From Actinomycetota bacterium (GTDB lineage Bacteria; Actinomycetota; Acidimicrobiia; Acidimicrobiales; Aldehydirespiratoraceae), in contig JAAXHB010000063.1 in assembly GCA_012271125.1 (NCBI GenBank), forward strand, positions 658 to 10,120: a stretch of 9,463 nt of DNA, written 5' to 3'. The notes under the pieces were generated by a model, which saw only the letters and a list, made by a program, of their open reading frames with translations, did not search any database and was not told the origin of the DNA. Shown here in pieces: positions 1 through 5,426 of this stretch. Positions within the stretch are counted from its first letter, which is position 1, and the number at the start of each line of letters is the position of its first letter. Both the position numbers and the translations under genes were made by a program.

Positions 1-877
1 GCTCAGGCTTCGCGCCTTCTGAAGGCGTTACAGCGGCTTCCCCAGCGTCTTTTCCGCCACCGTTCCCGTTGCCCTGCGGCAAGACATCACCGGCCGTGAC
101 TTTGGTCGGCTCAGGGAACGCCTCGTCGATCTCGGTCGCGCGATCACGTATCGCGGTCCCAAGGCCGATCAGGTGGGTCACGTCGTCAATCGTCACCTCG
201 TCGATCGAAGGACGGCCCAGGCTGGCAAGAATGCGCTCGTCCGTAATCAACGGGTTCAAGCTGCGAAGCCGCTCGAAGACTTCCTCACGACGCTCGGTCA
301 AAGTCTTGGCGCCACCGGTCGCCACCTTGATGCATTTCCGATAGGCGCTCTTGATCATGGCCTTTGGAATCACCTTGAAGGCCGCATTCCGAAACCCGAT
401 CGCAGCGGCTGCGTTCGCGGTAACGCCGATCATGTCGTCGTTGTATTTCGAGCCCGTTTTCGTCGTGATACGCCGTTGCGATTCCATGGCGATGTAGACG
501 TTGCGCTCGAGGTCGTGACAGACGCCCATAGCCCGTATGAACTTGCCGTCGTCGGTCTCACCGAGGATCCTGGCGCCGGCTCGGATGTTCCCCCAAGCGC
601 TGACGGCGATTTCTGCCAGTCTGACACTTGGCCCTTGAATCGTCTTTCCCTGACGGCGTAGCGAATAGAAGCATCCCTCGGCCGTCTCCTGGTCGATTGT
701 GGCCATGCTGGTTACGGTGTCGGCGAAACGCCGCAGCTCGCGGGGGAATCGCTTGGCTGTCGTGATGGCAATATCGATCTCGGCTCGCGTGATCGGGTCG
801 AGCGCGACAGCGGCCTCGGCGGAAACGTCGATGACCTCGAGACCGAGGTCATCATCTGTGCTGTTGAAGTCGTCCAT
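1..877 (-). CDS. Candidate phage single-strand annealing recombinase (3' end cut by window edge)
   Basis: The reading frame is open from an ATG at 877 to the left edge, giving 292 residues with no stop, so the C-terminus is missing. A GAGGAT ribosome-binding site sits a few bases upstream, and the gene starts 10 nt after the exonuclease stop. Residues 68-170 form a conserved-looking core: QGKTIQGPSVRLAEIAVSAW at 76-95, then ANAAAAIGFRNAAFKV at 154-169. Residues 229-254 (VTIDDVTHLIGLGTAIRD and following, ending near DEAF) resemble the C-terminal pattern of RecT/Rad52-like annealing proteins. The visible tail from 257 is low-complexity, rich in Gly, Glu and Ala. Function rests mainly on position: annealing proteins are typically encoded next to RecE-type exonucleases, whose 3' single strands they coat and anneal. 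I recall similar phage proteins annotated only as hypothetical, so the recombinase role is inferred. Confidence 0.6.
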   Translation of the reverse strand, partial: MDDFNSTDDDLGLEVIDVSAEAAVALDPITRAEIDIAITTAKRFPRELRRFADTVTSMATIDQETAEGCFYSLRRQGKTIQGPSVRLAEIAVSAWGNIRAGARILGETDDGKFIRAMGVCHDLERNVYIAMESQRRITTKTGSKYNDDMIGVTANAAAAIGFRNAAFKVIPKAMIKSAYRKCIKVATGGAKTLTERREEVFERLRSLNPLITDERILASLGRPSIDEVTIDDVTHLIGLGTAIRDRATEIDEAFPEPTKVTAGDVLPQGNGNGGGKDAGEAAVTPSEGAKPE

Positions 878-887
878 TTTTCAATCC

Positions 888-1775
888 TCAAAAGGTGTCA
901 TAGGTTGAACGTTCCACCTTGAGGCGCGCCCAAGGTGGCAGGTCTAGAGATTCGATCCCGGTTTCCCAGGGTGCGGCCCATTTGCCGCGATCGGGGTGTT
1001 CGAGCGCCTTGGCCAGGGCCGCGAGGTCGGCTTTGATCTGGCGCCGCCCCAGCTCGAGAAATTCTTCGGACGGCTGCTTTACCGATACCTCGTATGGCGG
1101 CTCGTTGTGAATCACGACAAGCAGAGCGTCGGGCACGCGACCGGTGAGACGAACGAAGCCACGCTCGTAAAAAGCTTGCTGAGCGTGGTATTCCAGACTG
1201 AACGCCTGGCGCATGAAGCCTTCCGGCGATGCATCGGCGCTCGTCTTGAGATTGACCATGGCCGGCCCGTGAGCCGTCTCCGTGAGCCAGTCGAAGCGTA
1301 CCTTGCAAGGTACGCCAAGCTCATCATGCCAGCGGAATGAATATTCCGCAGCGGCGGGCCAATCGTTGAAGAGCGCGTGAGCGATCTCCGCGGCTTGCGT
1401 TTGCGGGCGCTTCACCGAATCGGCCATTGAAAGGGCGGCCAAGTGCTCTGGAGCGGTCACGACCAATTTCTCGGGGTTGTCGCGCTCGGCAGCTTTGAAC
1501 GCCTTCGCGGTTTTACCTCGAACGTCAACGACGACGACCTCGCGATCGTAATTTTGCGGCTCAAGAATCAGCAGGTGCGCGAGAGACCCGAGGATCATAG
1601 ACGCCGTCGGCGAAGGCCGCTCGAGGTCCTTGGCCACGTAGCGGCGAAAAGCCAGGGCGGGAGATCTGCGGAAATCCTTCAGCATGGTCGAGCCCCACCA
1701 TTGACCGCTCCCGTGATACTCCGAGTTGGTGGGATTCCATGACTGCTCGGCAGGAAGCCAGGACGGAAACGTCAT
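888..1775 (-). CDS. RecE/DUF3799-type PD-(D/E)XK phage exonuclease, 295 aa
   Basis: Phage exonucleases of this family digest double-stranded DNA ends to expose single strands for annealing recombination. The start at 1775 is chosen because its ATG overlaps the upstream stop as ATGA and has an AAGGA site; the longer frame from 1865 runs back through the upstream gene. Family landmarks, in order: MLKDFRRSPALAFRRY at 31-46 (the N-terminal 'sP..y' motif), GSLAHLLILEP at 63-73 with His67, a Glu at 144, CKVRFDWL at 157-164 with Asp162 as first metal ligand, MVNLKTS at 173-179 with Lys177, and YHAQQAFY at 196-203 with the helical Gln/Tyr motif. The oddity is Asn175 where the family has Asp (normally DLKT), which may weaken or abolish metal-dependent cleavage. 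It is the fourth gene of the leftward operon and is followed by the candidate annealing protein. Confidence 0.85.
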   Translation of the reverse strand: MTFPSWLPAEQSWNPTNSEYHGSGQWWGSTMLKDFRRSPALAFRRYVAKDLERPSPTASMILGSLAHLLILEPQNYDREVVVVDVRGKTAKAFKAAERDNPEKLVVTAPEHLAALSMADSVKRPQTQAAEIAHALFNDWPAAAEYSFRWHDELGVPCKVRFDWLTETAHGPAMVNLKTSADASPEGFMRQAFSLEYHAQQAFYERGFVRLTGRVPDALLVVIHNEPPYEVSVKQPSEEFLELGRRQIKADLAALAKALEHPDRGKWAAPWETGIESLDLPPWARLKVERSTYDTF

Positions 1776-2023
1776 GGCCGATCCTTGCTTTCTATTGGTG
1801 GAAGCAAAATAAAGCAGACCGGTTCTAGTTCTCCATCGAGAGACCGTAAAGCTGATTCGTCCCACCAGCCTTCACAAGCGAAACGGCCGCGGGAATCTCG
1901 CCACGGCGGCTTCGTAAAAATTGCCAAGCGAAGGACTCCATCTCTGCACATCACGGGCACAAAGCTCCCGTCAGGAGGTCGAGGTCCGCCTTCGATCAGG
2001 TCGATCCACTCGCAATGATTCAT
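1772..2023 (-). CDS. Small phage protein resembling DUF551, 83 aa
   Basis: A short protein of unknown biochemical role. Its pattern resembles DUF551-type phage proteins: an N-terminal CEWIDLIEGGPRPPDGSFVPV (Trp followed by Pro-rich 'how-it-is-stated' turn), a central Asp-Gly-Val beta segment, a Trp-rich middle (PPWRD, EGWWDES), and a C-terminal PVCFILLPPIE in the place of the usual 'HWMPLPEPP'. The match is by eye and imperfect. The start at 2023 overlaps the preceding stop as ATGA, with GAAGGTGAG upstream as a ribosome-binding site; its own stop overlaps the exonuclease start in the same way. The two couplings make it a genuine operon member even though it is short. What the protein does with the recombination genes is not known. 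Confidence 0.65.
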   Translation of the reverse strand: MNHCEWIDLIEGGPRPPDGSFVPVMCRDGVLRLAIFTKPPWRDSRGRFACEGWWDESALRSLDGELEPVCFILLPPIESKDRP

Positions 2024-2262
2024 GACTCACCTTCGCCCGGAAGCGGCCTCTCTCCTCGAGAAAGCCGGTCAATCGGGCCGCTTGATGGCGCCGGCGCGCC
2101 CAGGACCGCGAGAAGAATGTCGAGGCGCTCAAGAATATCGGCCCCGATTTCAAGCATGACGGCTGAGTGCAAGTCGGCGGCCTGGCTCTCTGGACCGAAA
2201 GGCCGGTCGCGTAGCTCTTGCGCTTCCATCCTGAGATCGATTGGATGGCGAACAAACATCAT
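2020..2262 (-). CDS. Hypothetical small helical protein, 80 aa
   Basis: I do not recognise a family. Residues about 27-55 are probably helical (QAADLHSAVMLEIGADILER and following), and the C-terminal 25 residues are rich in Pro, Gly, Ser and charged residues, probably disordered. There is no signal peptide, membrane segment or metal-binding motif. Two ATGs stand in tandem: the one at 2262 overlaps the upstream stop as ATGA, while the one at 2259 sits at better spacing (6 nt) from a GAGGG sequence. Its stop overlaps the next start as ATGA. Its reality rests on this double coupling and on the lack of another gene on either strand here. Confidence 0.6.
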   Translation of the reverse strand: MMFVRHPIDLRMEAQELRDRPFGPESQAADLHSAVMLEIGADILERLDILLAVLGAPAPSSGPIDRLSRGERPLPGEGES

Positions 2263-2444
2263 TCGCCCTCGCTTCGATCCGTATCGCTCGCGGCCGAGCC
2301 GAGGTCGTCGTCACCCTCTAGATCGACTTCGACTGGAAGGTATTGGCGCAAGAGCGCCGACACGTACGCCGAAGCTGAAACGCCGGCCGCAGCAGAAAGA
2401 ACGCGGAGCCGCTTGTCAAGATCCGAGTCGGTGGTGATTTTCAT
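2259..2444 (-). CDS. Ribbon-helix-helix-like DNA-binding protein, 61 aa, probable operon regulator
   Basis: The first gene of the leftward operon. The ATG at 2444 has a near-perfect AGGAGG site with good spacing; the frame is open further upstream but without comparable signals. The N-terminal 37 residues fit an RHH (CopG/Arc/MetJ-like) fold: a short strand KITT at 2-5, helix A about 7-19 with LDKRLRVL, the GVS turn at 21-23, and helix B SASAYVSALLRQYL at 23-36. The remaining 24 residues are acidic (DLEGDDD, then Ser/Asp-rich) and may be disordered. RHH proteins bind DNA as dimers on short repeated palindromic sites, often next to their own genes. Here, just upstream at 2467-2502, there are four GTAC cores 9 bp apart, which fits an autoregulator of the divergent promoters. 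An antitoxin-like role is possible, but no toxin partner is visible. Confidence 0.6.
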   Translation of the reverse strand: MKITTDSDLDKRLRVLSAAAGVSASAYVSALLRQYLPVEVDLEGDDDLGSAASDTDRSEGE

Positions 2445-2466
2445 TTTCCGTCCTCCTGTTGTTGGT

Positions 2467-2502
2467 GGTACTTGACGTACCGGGCGTACCGACGGTACCA
2501 TC
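2467..2502. promoter_or_regulatory. Four GTAC cores at 9-bp period: predicted operator array
   Basis: GTAC occurs at 2468-2471, 2477-2480, 2486-2489 and 2495-2498, each start exactly 9 bp from the last. The 9-bp units read GGTACTTGA, CGTACCGGG, CGTACCGAC and GGTACCATC, giving the consensus (C/G)GTACC. Each core is a palindrome, as in the tandem met boxes bound by MetJ dimers. The array lies in the divergent intergenic region and overlaps promoter-like elements of both directions. The pattern is seen directly; binding by the adjacent RHH-like protein is inferred. Confidence 0.6.
2472..2501 (+). promoter_or_regulatory. Predicted rightward promoter (TTGACG - 18 bp - TACCAT)
   Basis: A -35-like TTGACG at 2472-2477 is followed after 18 bp by TACCAT at 2496-2501, a 4/6 match to the sigma-70 -10 box. 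Transcription would begin near 2508 and give a short leader before the ATG at 2539. Both elements lie within the GTAC array, so a bound repressor would block polymerase. Confidence 0.4.
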
Positions 2503-2521
2503 GAGCGGAACGGATCGTCAA
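2492..2521 (-). promoter_or_regulatory. Predicted leftward promoter (TTGACG - 18 bp - TACCGT)
   Basis: On the minus strand TTGACG (2521-2516) is followed after 18 bp by TACCGT (2497-2492). Transcription would begin near 2485 and read into the RHH-like gene at 2444. The element mirrors the rightward promoter, with the same -35 hexamer and spacer length, and the two -10 boxes overlap at 2496-2497. The -10 box is weak. Confidence 0.35.
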
Positions 2522-2538
2522 CCATGAAAGGAAGCACC

Positions 2539-3813
2539 ATGCGAATCGTGAGCGCCAGTATCGAGAACTTCAAGCGGGTGGTCGTTGCCCGCATCGACCC
2601 CCCTCGTGACGTGGTGGAAATCAACGGAAAGAACGGACAAGGAAAATCGTCAATCCTCGACGCCATCGAATCAGCGCTGAGCGGCCGGCGGTCTCACCCT
2701 AAAGCACCCATTCGAAAGGGCGCCGATTCGGCTCGAGTGGTCCTCGAGTTGGACGAGTTGAAGGTTGAGCGGGTGTGGTCGCGTAATTCTGACCGTTTGG
2801 TCGTGACGAACGCCGATGGCTCGCAATTTTCGGCGGCTCAAGCAAAGCTCGATGAGTTGATCGAAGGGCTCGCATTCGATCCTCTCGGGTTCCTTTCGAT
2901 GAACGATAAATCTCAGCGAGACACCCTGCTGAAGGTGATTGGGGTCGACTTGGATGGAATCGAGGAGCGGAGAGAAGAGGCTTTTCGGGCTCGTCGAGCC
3001 GCGAACCGTGCCGTTAAAGAAGCCGAGGCACGACTAAGCGGCGCAGAGAAGCCGCCGGCCGATGCACCCGAGAACGAGGTCGATCTTCGTGACCTGACAG
3101 ACGAGTTGTCTAACGCTATGGCGACCCGTGACAAGAACGAAGAATTGCGCCGCGCTGCTGGTCAAAAGCGTGCTCTTGCGACACAGGCGGCGGATGAACA
3201 CGCGGACCAACTTGAAAGAATCGAAACCCTTGAAAAGGATCTCCAGGGCGCCCGGGATTTTTTGGCGAAGCTTGAGAAAGCGAAAAGACTGACCGCTCAA
3301 GCTGCCTCGCGGGCTCAAAAGAAGGCGGATGACGCGGTCGATCCCGATCTCGAAGAGATCCAGCAACGCATTGCTGGCGCGGATTCGCGAAACCGCGCCT
3401 ATCGAACGCGAGTCACTCACGACGACCTTCGTTTTGAGGTTGAGAGACTGCGGCTCGAAGCCGCGACGTTCCAAGAGGCGCTTGACGGAATCGACGAAGA
3501 AAAACGGACCGCGCTCGCTGACGCCGAGATGCCCGTGGAAGGATTGGAGATCACCGACGCCGGCGTAGAATTCGACGGCATCCCGCTCGCTCAAGCGTCG
3601 ATGTCGATGCGGATCCGGATTTGCGTAGCCATTGGAGCGGCTCTCAATCCTCAGCTTCGAATTGCTCTCGTTCGCGCCGGCAACGATCTCGACGACGAGA
3701 GCCTCAAGGCTTTTTATGAGTCTTGTCGGGACTCCGATTTGCAAGCGTGGGTGGAGCGTATCGCCGGAATCGAGGCCAACTCGATCGTGATTGAGGAAGG
3801 AGAGGTGTCATGA
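2539..3813 (+). CDS. SMC/Rad50-like phage ATPase with short coiled coil, 424 aa
   Basis: An ABC-type ATPase of the AAA_23/SMC-like group often found in phage recombination regions. The start at 2539 is preferred over the ATG at 2524 because AAAGGA lies 6 nt upstream of it. The N-terminal lobe has the Walker A motif GKNGQGKSS at 30-38, followed by a helix (ILDAIESALSG). A long charged helical middle, about 135-325, is probably a coiled coil; it has no CxxC zinc hook. The C-terminal lobe has the signature region QASMSMRIRI at 352-361 and the Walker B region IALVRAGNDLDDE at 375-387. Related phage proteins, as I recall them, read 'QASSAEQLR' and 'RDGSLLDE' there; here the acidic residues next to Arg379 and in the signature are lost. 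It probably acts on DNA ends, perhaps with the Cas4-like nuclease two genes downstream; no SbcD-like partner is visible. Its stop overlaps the next start (ATGA). Confidence 0.8.
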   Translation: MRIVSASIENFKRVVVARIDPPRDVVEINGKNGQGKSSILDAIESALSGRRSHPKAPIRKGADSARVVLELDELKVERVWSRNSDRLVVTNADGSQFSAAQAKLDELIEGLAFDPLGFLSMNDKSQRDTLLKVIGVDLDGIEERREEAFRARRAANRAVKEAEARLSGAEKPPADAPENEVDLRDLTDELSNAMATRDKNEELRRAAGQKRALATQAADEHADQLERIETLEKDLQGARDFLAKLEKAKRLTAQAASRAQKKADDAVDPDLEEIQQRIAGADSRNRAYRTRVTHDDLRFEVERLRLEAATFQEALDGIDEEKRTALADAEMPVEGLEITDAGVEFDGIPLAQASMSMRIRICVAIGAALNPQLRIALVRAGNDLDDESLKAFYESCRDSDLQAWVERIAGIEANSIVIEEGEVS

Positions 3814-4325
3814 ACGCCGGCCGGTTCACCCGAACGGGTTTTCGCGTGGGGTCGGCGAAGTACACCGACGGCGGAGAGGTCGGCGTCGGTCGCTATGCCG
3901 GAAGGGCGGTCGCCCTGGCCTTGCTTGGTGACGCCGAGGTCGAAGCCGTCGCGACCGTCAACCTGACCGAGCACCCATTACCTTTCGGGTATGTCTGGCT
4001 CAAGAGCTGGGGAGAGAACGAGGGGATTCCTGAGGCTTTCGCGGCGGCTGGCGCCGTCGAGCTAACCGGAATCGCAAAGGATGTCGGGCGCGGAACGGCC
4101 TTTCATGCTCGAATTCTCGAGCCCGTTTTGGACCGCATCCCGCGAGCTTTTCTCGTAGTGCGATCAATTGCCGACGGAGCGATCGTGAGGCGCGTGGCGG
4201 TCTATGACATCGGCGAAAAAAGAGTCGATCGCATCATGACGGCCATGCTGGCTCAGATGGACACCGACAGTTTTTTTGTTGACGATTCGGACGTCGAGGC
4301 TGCGCGCGAGGCCGGCGTTTCCTAG
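3810..4325 (+). CDS. Conserved phage protein with ENEG motif and a second C-terminal segment, 171 aa
   Basis: Function unknown. The N-terminal part, about 1-105, matches a widespread phage/mobile-element protein pattern: a beta-rich start, TVNLTEHPLPFG at 49-60, then the hallmark VWLKSWGENEG at 62-72, a helix, and a closing beta segment with VELTGIA. The C-terminal part, about 112-168, has a different character: two strands (AFLVVRSIADGAIVRRVAVY), then RIMTAMLAQMDTDSFFVDDS at 141-160 and a short helix. I recall the latter pattern as a separate small phage protein, so this may be a fusion. The start has GGAAGGAGAGG upstream and overlaps the ATPase stop as ATGA, so the two are probably translated together. 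No catalytic residues can be named. Confidence 0.7.
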   Translation: MNAGRFTRTGFRVGSAKYTDGGEVGVGRYAGRAVALALLGDAEVEAVATVNLTEHPLPFGYVWLKSWGENEGIPEAFAAAGAVELTGIAKDVGRGTAFHARILEPVLDRIPRAFLVVRSIADGAIVRRVAVYDIGEKRVDRIMTAMLAQMDTDSFFVDDSDVEAAREAGVS

Positions 4326-4337
4326 GAGCGTGAAATC

Positions 4338-5294
4338 ATGGGCTTTTCGAACGATTTCGGATTCAGCTTTTCGCAATGGAAGCTCTTTACCAGCTGCTCG
4401 CGCCGCTGGTATCTCGAGAAAATCAGATCGTGGCAGGGCTGGAACTCGAGCGCCCCGGCCGAGGCTCGACACGCCTATCGATTGAAACAGATGCAAGGCG
4501 TATTTGGCCTTGCCGGATCGGTGGTACACGACATCGCGCGCCAGGTCGTCGTCGACGGCATCGACCGCCAGACGGCGGAGGCGCGTTACGATTCTCGGAT
4601 GCGCTTGGCGTGGCGTCAGGCTCGCCATGAGGCCGGTTTGTTGTTCACGGATCGCGCGAAGCACAAAGTCAACCTGTTCGAGCTTTTTTACTCTGGGCAC
4701 GATATCGACGTAGACCGCTTTTCCCGAATTGCGTTCGAGCGAGGGCTCGAAGCGGTCGGCGGGATTTTTGAGTCTACTCCGTACCGCCATCTCCAGGACG
4801 GGGCGGAGCTGATCGAAGCTGAAGAGCTGCGAAAGATTCACGTCGGATTTCGATCAGATGCCGCTGTTCCCACATGGGTGAAGGTTGACCTCGTTTACAG
4901 GTACGACGGGGCGGTCTATCTTTGGGACTGGAAGACGGGCAAGCCGGGCCAAGGGGATCATGAGCAGCTATTGCTGTATGGCGTCTATGGGATCGAGGCC
5001 AAATACGCGAAGAGGCCAGATGACCTTCGGCTTGGGCTCTGCTATGTCCGGACAGACGCAGAGGAAATCTTCACGCCGTCGGCTGACGCTTTGGCACGAA
5101 CGATCGATCGTGTGGTGCGTTCAGCCACCCAAATCCGAGCGAAGCTTCCCGACCCCGCAATCAATCAAGCACCGATGCACGGTTTCCCGAGGACGCGCGA
5201 TCTAGCGATCTGCAAAACGTGCGAGCAATTTTTTGCTTGCAAAGGCCATCGAGACGTCGGAGCACCGGAGAGAATAGCGGCGGGTTTTGAGTGA
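4338..5294 (+). CDS. Cas4/RecB-like PD-(D/E)XK nuclease with predicted iron-sulfur cluster, 318 aa
   Basis: A DNA nuclease of the Cas4/AddB C-terminal type. Motifs in order: FSFSQWKLFTSCSRRWYL at 9-26, with Cys20 in the family's N-terminal position; GSVVHDIA at 60-67 with His64; VKVDLVY at 181-187 with Asp184; LWDWKTGK at 195-202 with Asp197 and Lys199; and EQLLLY at 209-214 with Gln210 and Tyr214. The catalytic set His-Asp-Asp-Lys therefore appears complete. Near the C-terminus CKTCEQFFAC gives Cys292, Cys295 and Cys301 (C-x2-C-x5-C), which with Cys20 matches the four ligands of a [4Fe-4S] cluster in Cas4 and AddB. No cas1/cas2 or CRISPR repeats are present, so it is a phage recombination or end-processing nuclease. 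AGGAG overlaps the previous stop and lies 9 nt before the start. A strong hairpin follows the gene. Confidence 0.85.
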   Translation: MGFSNDFGFSFSQWKLFTSCSRRWYLEKIRSWQGWNSSAPAEARHAYRLKQMQGVFGLAGSVVHDIARQVVVDGIDRQTAEARYDSRMRLAWRQARHEAGLLFTDRAKHKVNLFELFYSGHDIDVDRFSRIAFERGLEAVGGIFESTPYRHLQDGAELIEAEELRKIHVGFRSDAAVPTWVKVDLVYRYDGAVYLWDWKTGKPGQGDHEQLLLYGVYGIEAKYAKRPDDLRLGLCYVRTDAEEIFTPSADALARTIDRVVRSATQIRAKLPDPAINQAPMHGFPRTRDLAICKTCEQFFACKGHRDVGAPERIAAGFE

Positions 5295-5302
5295 GAGGAG
5301 AT

Positions 5303-5338
5303 GGCGCGAGACCTGGCAGAGATATCAGGTCTCGCGCC
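5303..5338. terminator. Perfect 13-bp hairpin after the Cas4-like gene
   Basis: GGCGCGAGACCTG at 5303-5315 is exactly complementary to CAGGTCTCGCGCC at 5326-5338, with a 10-nt loop. It begins 8 nt after the nuclease stop. No run of T follows on the plus strand, so it is not a classic intrinsic terminator; it may be an atypical terminator, a pause or an RNA-stability element. The 5295-5426 gap holds nothing else clear; I see no convincing promoter in it. Confidence 0.6.
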
Positions 5339-5426
5339 TTGGCCGTTCCGGCAGTGAGCAGCCACGGAAGATGATAGCATCGGCGAATTTTGCCGGCAAC
5401 CCCCTTGAAAGGAGAATCACTAAGCC

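Noticed and set aside
173..661. Plus-strand open frame (162 codons) at the left end
   Set aside because: The minus strand holds a continuous 292-residue frame with a ribosome-binding site in operon order; the plus frame shows no family resemblance.
1776..1865. Longer start for the exonuclease at 1865
   Set aside because: The added 30 residues are the out-of-frame 3' end of the upstream 83-aa gene; the ATG at 1775 has an AAGGA site and ATGA coupling.
2015..2437. Plus-strand open frame (140 codons) opposite the small leftward genes
   Set aside because: Low-complexity Arg/Ser/Pro-rich product, while the minus strand gives three short genes with ATGA couplings and a strong ribosome-binding site at the first.
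2524..2538. Start of the SMC-like ATPase at the ATG at 2524
   Set aside because: AAAGGA at 2527-2532 serves the ATG at 2539, where the homology-like MRIVSASIENFK begins; the ATG at 2524 has no good site upstream.
3034..3744. Minus-strand open frame (236 codons) opposite the SMC-like ATPase
   Set aside because: The plus strand carries an unmistakable ATPase; the antisense product is rich in Arg, Ser and Leu, with no known motif or ribosome-binding site.
4164..4841. Minus-strand open frame (225 codons) opposite the ENEG protein and Cas4-like nuclease
   Set aside because: It is antisense across two well-supported genes and their junction, so it is a shadow frame.
4338..5294. The Cas4-like gene as part of a CRISPR-Cas locus
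   Set aside because: No direct-repeat array, no Cas1, Cas2 or effector frame in the window; neighbours are phage recombination genes.
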